A stretch of DNA of 64,000 nucleotides from Theocolax elegans (lineage: Eukaryota; Arthropoda; Insecta; Hymenoptera; Cerocephalidae): NCBI GenBank assembly GCA_026168455.1, contig CM047431.1, positions 21,611,421-21,675,420 on the forward strand. Reading direction: 5' to 3'. Under the pieces are notes generated by a model, which worked only from the letters and a program-made list of their open reading frames with translations, did no database searches and was not told the origin of the DNA. The translations under genes and the position numbers were made by a program. Of this stretch, positions 23,731 through 34,181 are shown piece after piece. Positions within the stretch are counted from its first letter, which is position 1, and every line of letters starts with the position of its first letter.

Positions 23731-24229
23731 TTCAAATTTTACCCCTTTTAAAAAAGCAACTAAAAACAGTAACCCCCAACAGTGCGTCAAAAAACATGTG
23801 ATACATCTATTTATCAAAAAATATCGTCACTTCGACAATTACGTCATACAAATAGATTGACGTCACAGAAAGGGAGAAAGGTTTTTGATGGAAGCAGCTT
23901 AATATAATATAGATTTTATTCGTCCTTAATAACTCGGTGGATCTATCCAAAAGCAGTCCTGTTGAATTTATATAGTTCCGGAAATCCATTTACTCCCTAT
24001 AACGAATATTAACACGACAAAGAGAAGAAAAACAATAGTTGATGATATTTTATTACGGAATCTAATGATAGATCCTGTATCACCGCTAACCACGAAAGAG
24101 AGAGAGAAAGATTATGTCAATTATTAGATAACTAATTTAAATAATTAATTAAACGCGCATTAAATCATTTCCTATAGTCCGCACTAATAATAACATCACT
24201 CATCAGTCATCAGATTAATAACACAGGCT

Positions 24230-24480
24230 CACAAAAAAAAGTTTCGTGCGCGGTATACCAGACCACGTGAACATTATGTTTTTGGGGTCGCTGAATCCGA
24301 ATCCGTGGTCCACTTGACCCAGGCACGTCAGGATCAAGGTCAGGCCAAGGTCAAATTCACAAAATTCATCGCAAACAAAGTAAACCAGTATAACAATATG
24401 TTTTTGGGCTCGCTGAATCCGAATCCGTGAACCATTTGATTCGGTCACGTCATGGTCAAGGTCAGGCCAAGGTCAAATTT
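24230..24480 (-). repeat. Tandem module with GGATTCGGATTCAGCG core (two units)
   Basis: Read on the minus strand, each unit contains TTTGACCTTGGCCTGACCTT, then GGATTCGGATTCAGCG followed by an ACCCCAAAAACAT-like stretch. The two units are about 130 bp apart. The module lies 200-400 bp downstream of the coding remnant at 24663-25480. The same core occurs downstream of the related coding remnant near 49725-49745. Confidence 0.75.
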
Positions 24481-24662
24481 AGAAAATGTATCGTACAATT
24501 GAAAATACACCAAAGCCATCGAATGCATTCCTTTATCTGTAAAACTATATTGTAAATTCCAAAATCACTCGATCCCACAACCCTTAGATACTTCAGAACC
24601 TTACCTCAATAACCCTTATTGCCCAATAATCCGATTATCTCATAAACCGAGAAATCCACAAC

Positions 24663-25480
24663 CTAAGACAATCTGCCCTTCCGTACTCTTTTATTCTCAA
24701 ATGACCTGTGAAGTGGATTACGTTTGCGCTTTTTACTATTGTCAGTGTTCTCTCTTTTCAATGTCCAACAGTAGTCAGCCATCATATGTGCATTACACCT
24801 ACCCTGATAACGTCTTTCCATTTCCTTCATATCTTGATGAAAGCGTTCTCCTTGTTCTTCGCTGTAATCCCCAAGATTTTGTGGAAAGTTATCAAGATTC
24901 GAATCAAGAAAATGCAACTTGTAACTCATCAAACAGCCCAATTTCTCATAGTTTTTGAGCATTTCGACTACCAATTCCCTATAGTTTCCACTCTTGTGAT
25001 TACCCAAAAAATTTTCAACGACGTTTTTAAAGCTTAGCCATACAACTCGTTCTTTCTCGGACATTGTTTTAACGAATGATTCACCTCTTAGCAACATACA
25101 AATTTGAGGTCCATCAAAGATACCTTCTTTCAATTTTGCACTAGATAAAGCTGGAACCAAGTAAGTGAAACATTGTCCTTCCTTCTCCAAAGCTTTTACA
25201 TATAGTTTCATTAAACCAAGTTTATGTGCAAAGGAGGAAGAAGAATCGTCGAAGGCTCAACCATGGGTTCGTTTATGATGTTCATAGATCCAGTTAGCAT
25301 TATTACTGGAGCTAGCCAATCTTTTTTAGTATAATGACTACTGTGATCTCGACTGTCCCACAGGCACAGAAAGCATGGAAACTTCGTGAAACCAGATTGC
25401 TGACCCAGAATTAGTGTGAGTATCTTAAGATCCCCACAAATCTGCCAATTGTGTTCTGTGAGCTTAATTCAAAACTATCT
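24663..25480 (-). pseudogene. Unrecognised repeated arthropod gene family, copy 1
   Basis: The 182-residue open piece 24663-25211 includes KNVVENFLGNHKSGNYRELV, LGCLMSYKLHFLDSNLDNFP, SEEQGERFHQDMKEMERRYQ and MMADYCWTLKR. Upstream on the same strand (25215-25480) a frameshifted segment reads HNWQICGDLKILTLILGQQ, then SGFTKFPCFLCLWDSRDH, with a CxxC-WDSR signature. The same family occurs at 48716-49386. I recognise it as a sequence type repeated in many arthropod genomes but know no established function. It has the conserved Cys, His, Asp and Arg residues of an enzyme-like or mobile-element protein. The lack of a single frame makes this copy a pseudogene. The repeat module downstream suggests it is part of a mobile unit. 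Confidence 0.65.
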
Positions 25481-25932
25481 CGATATTTTCATATGTTTCC
25501 TGTAGCCTTACCGAATGGGCTACGGGTACAGGTTATGCACATTTGTATTATGTAACAACACTGCTTTGAGGCTTCGTTTAGAGGAATCTATGAACAGCCT
25601 CCAATCATTGGGTACGTGTACATTCTCTTTTAACTCATTCATGAGACCTAAAATATATCATTTAATCTTTTTGCAGCAAGATTCAGTTCAATTATACACT
25701 AGCCACATATACCTCGCTTGCTAACGCTCACTCGGGTGTATTTTGCTTGTGCTTATATCAAATGAGTACATTTAAAATAGATGCATTTTTTTTTTTTTTT
25801 TCATTTATTAGGTCTTTTTTAAATCTTGTAGAGATTTATTTCGACCTTACATTTAGGTATACAATGGTTACATATATATTTTATTATTTTTTTTTTTTTT
25901 TTTAACGTTGTACAATTTTCGGTTGATCTATT

Positions 25933-28900
25933 TTATATTTGAACGTTACAATGTTTGAGAAAGGATAGTACAAATTGACATGCTTTTATGTTCGGTTTAT
26001 ATACAATAGATTCGATGTTATACAGAGGGAATATTTTTATGCTTATTAGATTTTTTAATAGTGAGATTCTTTGATTATTATATAATTCGCATTGCCATAG
26101 GACGTGATTGATATTTTCGTCTTGTTTTTCACATTTGCAGGTTGAGTTATTAACTATGTTTATTTTTGAAAGTGATGCATTTAAATTATAGTGATTGGCT
26201 CTTATACGATTGATGGTGACTATAAGTTCTCTCGTTAGTTTTTTATTTTGGAACCATGTTTTTGTTGAGTTTTTATAATATAATTTAAAGTAAGTATTGC
26301 CAGTAAAAAGACTTTGGTCTTTAATTGCTTTAATCGTGTTTGTGTGAGAGTTGGTTTTGAAATAGTGAAATAGATCTGTATAAGGTGTTTTATTTGTACA
26401 TATGGTATTTTGTAGTGCTGCTTTTTTGGCAAATTCATCAACTTTTTCGTTGCCTTCTATTCTGTTGTGGGATGGTATCCAAAAAAAATTTATTGAGTTG
26501 TTGTTGTTTTTGTGAAATTTTATGTATTGTTTTTTGATTTCTAGAATATAATTGTTTGTTTTAACATTTGGTTGAACATTTTTAAGAGCTTGAAGAACAC
26601 TTAGTGAATCAGTATATATATCGATGTTTTGATCTTTGTATTTTAAGGCGAGTTTTATTGAATCATTGATTGCTACGCATTCTGCGGTGAAAATAGATGC
26701 GTGGTTATTTAATTTTCGTTGTATAATGGAATCGGTTTTTGGACAGTAGACAGCACTGCCGACGCCTTCGTTAAATTTGCTACCGTCTGTGTATATGTCT
26801 ATTGCATTTCTTTGTGTGAGGTGATTATTAAAAAGTTCGTTACTATTTTTTGAAGTTTTAATTTGTTTTCCAATATCTTGGTTAAAGTTAATAGACGTTA
26901 TGTTTGTAAGATATCGGTGGCAGTAGATATTGTGATTATTTGAAGTATAAATTATAGATTGTATTTTTTTAATTACTTGTAGACATTGTTTCAAAATATT
27001 ATTTTTGAAGGTAGTGGTGTTTAGGTTTTTATGTAGTGTATTTTTAATTTGTTTATGAGTGGGGGTACTGTTATTGGATAGGGTTTTTATCAGGAATTGG
27101 CATCCTAGTTGTTTGGAGCGTTCTTTTATAGATGAAAGAGAGCTTTCAGCTAGTAGAATGTTTTTAGGAGTGCTTTTTCGGTATCCTAATGCGATTCTGA
27201 TTGCAGTATATTGAATATTTTCTAACTTTTTTTGTAGAGCTTTTTGATTGGGGTAGAAAATAAAATTGCCATAGTCTATTTGTGATCTGATATAGCTTTT
27301 GTATATTGTCAATAAGGTTTGTGGATCTGCTCCTCTTTTAAAACTACATAAATATTTTATTATATTAAGTGTTTTTGAGCATTTGTTTATTAATTCTTTT
27401 GTTTGTGTATAAAAAGTTAGTTGGTAGTCAAAAGTGATGCCTAAAAATCGGGCTTGTGCAGTTGATTCAATTGTGTATTCTTTTAGTTTAATTTTTGTGT
27501 TGCCCGGTTTAATTTTTCTTTTATTAAAATGTATGAGTTGAGATTTGTGAGGTGATAATTCAAGTCCTATTTTTATTAGGTTGGTGTCTATAGTTTTGAT
27601 AGCTTTTTCTATTGTTTTTGTTCCCCATTCTTTTGACTTAGATTTAATAAAAATCGCTATATCGTCTGCGAATTGAGTGATATGGATTGAACGATTCAAG
27701 TTTTTTGTTATATTTGATACGTATATTGTGTATAATAAGGCGCTTAAAACTCCCCCTTGAAGTACTCCACGATATACATTTCTGGGGCCGTTTGTTAATG
27801 TATCTGAGTGTATAAATCTTTTATGGAGTATAAATTTTATAAAAAGCATAGTATTTGCTGGTATACCTATTTGGGCTATTTTAGTTAGTAATATATCTAT
27901 GCATACGTTGTCGTATGCTCCCTGAACGTCAAGGAAGGTAGCTATAACATCAGATTTGTCATTGAAGGCATTTTCTACTAGTAAGGTGAGTTCTGTGATA
28001 TTGTCTAAGCATGATTTTCCTTTGCGAAAACCGTTTTGACTTGGAGGAATAAGGTTGTTTACTTCTAGCCACCATTGTAATCTGTTCTTAATCATGGTTT
28101 CAAAAAGTTTGCATGTGGACGATGTTAGTGAAATGGGTCGTAGATTTATACCGTCGGATTTAGTTATTAAATGTATAAAAGAATGCTTCCATATTTCTGG
28201 GAAATCGTGTGAAGAATACATATCATTAAATATATCTAATAAAATTAATTTATATTTTGTGGGTAGGTTTTGGAGTATGTTGTATGTAATGCCATCAATT
28301 CCAGGTGAGGATTTTGGTTTTTTTGCGTCTAATGCGATGTTGAATTCTTGGAAAGAGAATGGAGCGCTAAGGAAGTCATTTTTTTTACAGGTTATGGAGT
28401 ATTCGGGATTGGTTTCTACCCATGGTGGACTTATTTTGTTTAAGGCTAATTCTGCATGTTTTTGTGTTTGTAAATGATGAGATGTTGAGTGGTTCTTGGT
28501 TTTGGTCCATTTGTTTTTTAAAATGTTGCATTTATTCCATACGTATGATTGGTGCATGTGTAAGTTTATAGTTTCTGCGAATTTTATGTAGTTTTCTTTT
28601 TTTTTATTCTTTATTGTGTTTTTAAAAATAGCGCATATTTTTCGATGTTCAATAAGGTCAATGTAATTCGCTGTAAACTGCCATTTTTTGAATGACGCAC
28701 GTCTTTTTCTTTTAAGTTTGTTTAGTTCTTCGTCCCACCATTCTACTGGGTTTCTTTCTCTTAATAAGTTGTAATTTTTTTTTTTTTTTGGGGTGGCATG
28801 TGTAATTGAGTCTTTTATTAATTGTGTGAAAAAGTTGTATTTTTCGCTCGCTTTTAAACAATTATATTCTTGTGTAAATAGTTTGTAGTATTCATTTTCC

Positions 28901-29655
28901 AGATTTTTTATAAATTTGTTCCACTTAGTATTGATTGAAGTTAAATTAAATGATTTTTTATTGTATATATTTTTTTCTACATTAAGTTCAATATTGACTG
29001 GAAAATGATCAGAACTCCAGGTTTCATCTAATACACTTACATTTAATTTATCGCAGATATTGAATGTGGATATTATTAGATCTATATTTGATTTTTTGTT
29101 TCTATATGTATCTATGTGAGTATAAGAATTGTGGTTGTGTAAATAGAGATTGTTATTGTTAATAGCGTTTTGTAATTTGTGACCGTTGGAGTCTGTGTAA
29201 TTGCAGTTCCATAGGGTGTTGTGGGCGTTAAAGTCGCCTATTAATAAAGTGGTTTTATTTAGATGTACATTATTAATAATTTTGTCCCAATCTTTTTGTG
29301 AAAGTATGCAACTTGGAGTTCTATAACAAGCTATTATATGTATGTTTGGTATAATATTGTTAATAGATATACCACTTATTTCTACGTTATCGTTAGGTGT
29401 TTCTAATTTGTTAATTTCTACATACGCAAGATTTCTTCTTATTAGGATGATAATTCCTCCTCCTCTTGAGTTTTTGCGGTCTTTTCTATAAATATTGAAT
29501 CCTGGAAACTGCACTGAGTGATTTTCATTTAACCATGTTTCGACGAAAATACATATATCGTAGTTTTTTAGTTGAGTGTGTATTTCTGATTGCCTTTGGA
29601 TGAAGCTACGAGTATTCCAATAAAGGATTTTTATGTTTTTTTTGAAGGTGTCCAT
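25933..29655 (-). CDS. ORF2 polyprotein: endonuclease, reverse transcriptase, RNase H
   Basis: 1240 residues, no stops. Residues about 5-235 are an apurinic-type endonuclease (KILYWNTRS, ETWLNE, LLIGDFNAHN, SSDHFPV). The RT is at about 450-740, with LRPISLTSSTCKLFE, NGFRKGKSCLDN, ATFLDVQGAYDNV, GVLQGGVLSALLY and the active site FADD. RNase H is at about 930-1060 (IDIYTDGSKFNEGVGSAVY, FTAECVAI, DIYTDSLSVLQAL, WIPSHNRIEGNEKVDEFAK), keeping the D-E-D-D residues. A C-terminal CKCEKQDENINHVLWQC motif is the usual cysteine-histidine tail. It would nick target DNA, copy element RNA and remove the RNA strand. The presence of RNase H points to the I/LOA/Jockey-like assemblage; the exact clade is not settled. 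The start ATG lies 24 bp after the ORF1 stop. Confidence 0.9.
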   Translation of the reverse strand: MDTFKKNIKILYWNTRSFIQRQSEIHTQLKNYDICIFVETWLNENHSVQFPGFNIYRKDRKNSRGGGIIILIRRNLAYVEINKLETPNDNVEISGISINNIIPNIHIIACYRTPSCILSQKDWDKIINNVHLNKTTLLIGDFNAHNTLWNCNYTDSNGHKLQNAINNNNLYLHNHNSYTHIDTYRNKKSNIDLIISTFNICDKLNVSVLDETWSSDHFPVNIELNVEKNIYNKKSFNLTSINTKWNKFIKNLENEYYKLFTQEYNCLKASEKYNFFTQLIKDSITHATPKKKKNYNLLRERNPVEWWDEELNKLKRKRRASFKKWQFTANYIDLIEHRKICAIFKNTIKNKKKENYIKFAETINLHMHQSYVWNKCNILKNKWTKTKNHSTSHHLQTQKHAELALNKISPPWVETNPEYSITCKKNDFLSAPFSFQEFNIALDAKKPKSSPGIDGITYNILQNLPTKYKLILLDIFNDMYSSHDFPEIWKHSFIHLITKSDGINLRPISLTSSTCKLFETMIKNRLQWWLEVNNLIPPSQNGFRKGKSCLDNITELTLLVENAFNDKSDVIATFLDVQGAYDNVCIDILLTKIAQIGIPANTMLFIKFILHKRFIHSDTLTNGPRNVYRGVLQGGVLSALLYTIYVSNITKNLNRSIHITQFADDIAIFIKSKSKEWGTKTIEKAIKTIDTNLIKIGLELSPHKSQLIHFNKRKIKPGNTKIKLKEYTIESTAQARFLGITFDYQLTFYTQTKELINKCSKTLNIIKYLCSFKRGADPQTLLTIYKSYIRSQIDYGNFIFYPNQKALQKKLENIQYTAIRIALGYRKSTPKNILLAESSLSSIKERSKQLGCQFLIKTLSNNSTPTHKQIKNTLHKNLNTTTFKNNILKQCLQVIKKIQSIIYTSNNHNIYCHRYLTNITSINFNQDIGKQIKTSKNSNELFNNHLTQRNAIDIYTDGSKFNEGVGSAVYCPKTDSIIQRKLNNHASIFTAECVAINDSIKLALKYKDQNIDIYTDSLSVLQALKNVQPNVKTNNYILEIKKQYIKFHKNNNNSINFFWIPSHNRIEGNEKVDEFAKKAALQNTICTNKTPYTDLFHYFKTNSHTNTIKAIKDQSLFTGNTYFKLYYKNSTKTWFQNKKLTRELIVTINRIRANHYNLNASLSKINIVNNSTCKCEKQDENINHVLWQCELYNNQRISLLKNLISIKIFPLYNIESIVYKPNIKACQFVLSFLKHCNVQI

Positions 29656-29679
29656 CTTGTGTTTTTGTAATTTTTGTTC

Positions 29680-31038
29680 TTAATAATATTCTTCGGATGA
29701 TGAAATGTCTGGAGTGTTTGATTCAGGCTTGTTTAATTTGTTAAATATTCTAGTGATTCGATGTTTTAGGTTTTTATCTTCTATTAAATCATGTGTTGTT
29801 TTTAACATGTTAATTAATGTTTGGGATGTCATTGAAAGATTTTGTATTACTAGTTTTAAATCGGATTTTCCATAGGCTTCTTGTAAAAAAAGAGCTAGAT
29901 TTTCGAATGTTATTTCGGGTTCTTCTTGTTTCTCGTTGAAGTGGTTAATAGCTGGCTTTAATTGGTCCATTATTTCTTCTATTGTTTTAATTATTTGTTT
30001 TGGTTTCTTTGATGGTATTTTAAATTTTTGTTTGTTTTCTGATGTTGGGCTGTTGGTGTTTTCCTTTTGATTGTTGGTATTGAAGTTAATATGTTCTTCA
30101 GAGTCTTTGATATTTGTAGAGGATTGAGAATCGCTGGGAGCTGATAGAGAATTTTGCGTGTTTCTCTTTCTGCTAATATATTTGGTTGTGAGGTTTATTA
30201 TATCATCTTCTTGCGGTATGGAAATTGATGACTCATTGTTTTGGTTTTGTGTATTATCGCTTTGATTTTCGGTTGGATTTGTATTATTACTTTGTGTCTG
30301 TATGTTTACTTCACTTAATGATTGTGAATTGTTTTCGGTTATATTTTTACAATATTTAGCGGTATGTCCCTCTTCCTTACACAAAAAGCAGGATAGTTTT
30401 TCGCATGAAAAGTAGATCCAGTAAGTAATATCTTCGTGTTCTAGTTGAACTGCTTGAGGGATTTTATTTATGTCTTCTATATCAACGTATACTTGCCTTC
30501 TATGGCTTAGTAGATGGGTGTATCCTATATCGTTAAGTCCTGTTTTAAGTTTTGTTATTTTTGATTTAAGTGGTACGTTGATTTGTGTAAATATTGTTTC
30601 TATTGCTTTATTTGGTATAGTGGTATGTACATTAGATATAAGAATTCTCTTGGCGGTATTATTTAGATGTCTAATTGATAGAGTTGATCCGTTTATATTT
30701 ATGAATTTGCGCACTTTCACTAATTCTTCTGCTATGGATTCGGAGTTTAGATAAATACAAATTCTATTCTGTGAAATTCGTGAAATTGATAACATGTTGG
30801 ATGGGTCAATGATTTGTCCTATGGCTAGTGCGTAGTCTCTGATTGTTGCTCCTTCAATAGAATCGATGATTATTGCTTGGTTTCTTGTAGGACATACTTC
30901 TGTTTGCGCCGCTGCTGCATATGAGATTTTAACTACCGGAATTTTCATTGGAGGTTTTAGGTTAGCTGAGGTTGATGGAGTGTTTTTGCTTCCAAAAACA
31001 CTCATGTTGCAGATTTGTTTATTTGTTTGTTTTTTCAA
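29680..31038 (-). CDS. ORF1 gag-like RNA-binding protein of the intact non-LTR element
   Basis: 452 residues. Around residues 40-210 lies a region resembling the RRM-like part of insect non-LTR gag proteins (IIIDSIEGATIRDYALAIGQ ... RILISNVHTTIP). A zinc knuckle follows, CFLCKEEGHTAKYC, of CX2CX4HX4C form, near residues 218-231. Then comes a Ser/Asn/Gln/Thr-rich low-complexity region and a C-terminal helical region. The protein should bind element RNA. There are no frame defects. About 155 bp of 5' UTR separates the ATG from the 5' end of the element. Confidence 0.85.
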   Translation of the reverse strand: MKKQTNKQICNMSVFGSKNTPSTSANLKPPMKIPVVKISYAAAAQTEVCPTRNQAIIIDSIEGATIRDYALAIGQIIDPSNMLSISRISQNRICIYLNSESIAEELVKVRKFININGSTLSIRHLNNTAKRILISNVHTTIPNKAIETIFTQINVPLKSKITKLKTGLNDIGYTHLLSHRRQVYVDIEDINKIPQAVQLEHEDITYWIYFSCEKLSCFLCKEEGHTAKYCKNITENNSQSLSEVNIQTQSNNTNPTENQSDNTQNQNNESSISIPQEDDIINLTTKYISRKRNTQNSLSAPSDSQSSTNIKDSEEHINFNTNNQKENTNSPTSENKQKFKIPSKKPKQIIKTIEEIMDQLKPAINHFNEKQEEPEITFENLALFLQEAYGKSDLKLVIQNLSMTSQTLINMLKTTHDLIEDKNLKHRITRIFNKLNKPESNTPDISSSEEYY

Positions 31039-31204
31039 TATTGGGGGATGTTCCCCTGTAATTATAATTCGCTTTGCTTTTTCGATAAGAACTCGCGTAT
31101 AAGATGTTATTCATAAATGGACACTTATTCAAATCACTATTTATTCTGTGTTTACTAACACGTGTTGATTCGATGAAAGCTCTTTCGCGACTGTAGATGC
31201 ATTT

Positions 31205-32580
31205 AGTTTATTCGATTATTAAATTTTTAATTTTATATTCATTATATAATGCGTATTATTTTTAATTATTATTATTATTATATAGTGTGTGTTATTAAAG
31301 TAGTCGTTATTCCAAACGGGAGAACCGGAGAACCAGAGAACATCCAAAACGGGAATCTTCTTAATTAGGATTAGTTAGTTAGTTTCTTTTAGTTATGTCT
31401 ATATAGTTATTTATGTATGCTACATTTGTAGGATATTTTTATGCTTGAATTTTCAAAAAAAATTATCATTTTTTTCAAAAAAATTTATTTGACGTTTTTT
31501 TATAAAAGTTTTTGAAACCAATATTTTTCTAAAACTTTTTTTTTAAAAACTTCTTTTTAGAAAAGTTTTTTTCAAAAACCCAAGTACCCCTCATATGAAA
31601 AAACATATTTTGACGTTATTATATTACAGAAGGATTAATTACAAAACGTTTTTCGAAGGGTCAGAGAACGGAGGCCTGTTAGTATAATATTATTAATTAC
31701 ATTATTATATATTTCAGACAAATCGGTCTATATGTATCGAGAAAACTTTGACCTACCATTTTATCAAAATATCGGTAAAATAGATCATTTTTGCCTCACC
31801 TTGTTAAAATGTATATGAGAATTGTCTTTACAAAATTGTGTGACATGTAAACTAATTATTTTGCATGGTATTATTGTCTTATATTATACATATATATTTT
31901 TCATTTGAATGGTAGCATTAGCTAAATAATTTATATATGGTACATATAGATACAATTTTAATTGTACAATTTCAACAAATTTAAGTATTGAAATAATAAT
32001 TTTAAATACCTGTTTTTACGACATTGGATGTGAAAGTTAGGTATATAAACGGTGTATTTGATGAAAAGTTGATGTCCTTTTCTATAGTTCAAGTCCTGTT
32101 AAACGGAGGGTCATTGTGATTTTTCGTGCACAGTTGATGATACTGGCTCTGTAAAATATATTTTTCCTTCCAGCGTTAGCGAACATATTAATGTTGTTAT
32201 CCGACTCTTACGGTGAGGACGTGCTGGTATGTATTTCAAGAGTCAAATTTTTTTGTAATAAATCCGATTTTTTAACGCTACAATTAATTAGATAGTGCAA
32301 TATATATTTTACCCAACTTATAGTAATTTCTTGATGATGTTCAGCGCAAACAGTTATTAGTTATTTTATGTATTTAATTTTAATTTAATGTTTCAGTAGT
32401 AGTAATATATTCATTTTTTAAATTTTTTATGCTTGATGGAATGAATATAAATTTTTTACTTATTCACAATGTAATATGTTGCAGCCATATCTTTTTTTAT
32501 CTTTTTATCTTTTTTTTTATCCTTGTTTAATAAATTTCTTTTCAATTTTTTATTTTCTTTTTTATTACATTGGCCACTGT
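31205..32580. other. AT-rich stretch without recognised genes
   Basis: Contains runs of TTTTTCAAAAAA-type inverted sequence at 31455-31580 and T-rich tracts at 32485-32530. No coding similarity was seen on either strand. Confidence 0.5.
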
Positions 32581-32599
32581 CGTCATTATAATAAGCTTT

Positions 32600-33135
32600 T
32601 TTTTCGCAATACTTCTCTTTCTCGTTAATTTTTTAATTGATCATCGTTCATTGTTTGTCTTTTCAACCTGGTTTGATGTTTTTTACTTTTATTATAAGCT
32701 TCTTCTTTTTGCAATGCTTCTTTTTCTAATTCATTTTTAATTTCGTCACTATTCATTGTTTGCCTTTTTAACATGGTTCGCTGTTTTCTCTTTAGTTGTT
32801 TTTTTTGTTTTTCGATCATTACTATTTTTACTTCTTATATAAGCTTCTTTTTTTCGCAATGCTTCTTTTTCTCGATCATTTTTTAATTTCGTCCCTATTC
32901 ATTGTTTGCCTTTTTAACATGTACGCTGTTTTCTTTTTAGTTGATTTTCTTAAATATCATTTAATTTTTTAGTTTTATTTTCTTGACAAAGAGAACTATA
33001 AGTTGGGATTTCATATTCTTTTTCCATTGGAGTAATAGGATCAACGCAAACTATTTTATCTGTATTATATAAGTTTATTATTTTTTGTTCAAAATTTTGT
33101 TCTATTATTTTCATTTCTGCTGCATTGAAATTCAA
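32600..33135 (-). pseudogene. Lys/Arg/Glu-rich repeated reading frame, possible Helitron-like N-terminal remnant
   Basis: On the minus strand, about three diverged units of roughly 110 bp (near 32600-32700, 32700-32800 and 32830-32935) encode LKRQTMN-(D/N)-D-(E/Q)-IKN followed by EKEALxKxEAYxxSK. Upstream is a 61-codon frame (32950-33135) with no known match. Repeated basic/acidic units of this kind often precede the Rep-helicase in Helitron-encoded proteins, but no Rep or helicase motif is present here, so that link is only inference. Stops and frame changes separate the units. Confidence 0.4.
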
Positions 33136-34140
33136 TTCTTTTTTATTAAAATTATAACTATGAATGACGTTTCTTTTGATTGGTATTATTGAAACGTTAT
33201 AGTTAATTGTTACGTCCTAGGGTAGACGTAACGTAGAAAAATTAAATAGACTGAATTTAAATTAAAAATAGAAGTTCCCCGTTTTAGTACGCGTATAGTG
33301 TCAAGGATGGGTGGCAATTCTCCTCGGTATAGCACAGGTCATAGACCCTTCCGAAATTTACGTGCATGGGTAAGCCCGAGGTGCAACAATGACTGAAGGC
33401 GAGAAAAGGAAAACAACCAACCTTATCGGGCGGGAGACCTACGGTTGACCGGTGGCCGCAACTGCTCGGCTGTCTTTCTCGCTCTCGTTGATCCTCGATG
33501 CAAAGACTCCCTTACAATAGAAATGCGGTATAGACTAATTTGGATTTTAAAGGGAATAGGAAAATGACTAGTGTTTGAAGTTTTAAAGATACTGAACAAT
33601 GACTTTCGATTTCTTGCTTTATTTCGCGTTAAGTTTTGGATACAGGAGTTTACCTTACTTGAGAAAAGGCTAAAGAGCAAGAACGCACACCCCTATGCGA
33701 CATCCCTATTTATATCAAGGGTTTGGGGTGGAGTTTTGGTTCCTCTTGACCAATCAAATATTGTACATTTACTTAATTAATTTATTCTTTGTCATGCGTG
33801 ACCTAATTAAGTTATTGGCTAGAATTTTTCAAGGCGGTTCCTGTCTTTGACGAGGACATCCTACTTTACGTATTAAATGTGTGCGCACGTGTGTGCGTAT
33901 GTGTACGCGCATGTGTGTACGTTGCGTCTATCATGACGCGACACCTCTCCCCTTAGAGAAGTTTATCACCAGGCGTAAACGTCCACACGTTTGTTGTCTT
34001 GTTTTGTTATTTTGGTGGTTGTTTGTTTTTTTTTGTTTGTTGTTTTTTTTGTTTATTTGTTTGTTTATATTTTTGTTTGTTTATTATTATTTATTTTTTT
34101 TTTTCTTAAAAACTAGATATTACAATTATCGCTACATAAA
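33136..34140. other. GC-richer non-coding segment, possible LTR remnant, then T-rich and GT-rich tracts
   Basis: From 33209 the sequence TGTTACGTCCTAGG opens a GC-richer stretch that ends around GTAAACGTCCACA near 33992. It has an LTR-like TG...CA outline but no matching target duplication. At 33870-33920 an alternating GTGTGCGCACGTGTGTGCG tract occurs, and at 34015-34110 a GTTTGTTTTT tract. No gene was recognised. Confidence 0.4.
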
Positions 34141-34144
34141 TTGG

Positions 34145-34180
<36 letters not shown>

Positions 34181-34181
34181 T

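Larger units (their letters stand above)
17629..23893. mobile_element. Long inverted-repeat (foldback) element hosting a non-LTR insertion
   Basis: The left end TTCCATCAAAAACC (17629) is matched in inverse by GGTTTTTGATGGAA ending at 23893. The inverted repeats cover about 17629-18032 and 23452-23893 and include GTGACGTCAATCTATTTGT-like sequence and a G-rich tract. Inside each arm are 108-bp direct repeats; between the arms is an array of a 197-bp unit. No transposase belonging to it is visible, and I could not find a clear target duplication. The 18243-22933 segment is a later retrotransposon insertion, leaving a host element of about 1.6 kb. Confidence 0.8.
25789..31193 (-). mobile_element. 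Apparently intact non-LTR retrotransposon with RNase H
   Basis: An 11-bp duplication TAGATGCATTT flanks it (25778-25788 and 31194-31204). The 5' end on the minus strand is CAGTCGCGAAAGAGC at 31193. The 3' end is a poly-A tail (+ strand poly-T from 25789), with a second A-run at about 25888-25904. Both ORFs are uninterrupted. An ORF1-ORF2 gap of 24 bp suggests coupled or reinitiated translation. A full-length copy with open frames and perfect duplication is among the youngest insertions in the window. Confidence 0.9.

Noticed and set aside
28055..28477. 140-codon + strand frame
   Set aside because: Antisense shadow of the intact RT-RNase H ORF2 at 25933-29655.
33209..33995. Possible further solo LTR (TG...CA)
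   Set aside because: Start and end have LTR-like bases and GC-rich content, but the flanks show no matching 4-6 bp duplication and no relative in the window; kept only as a note in the gap entry.
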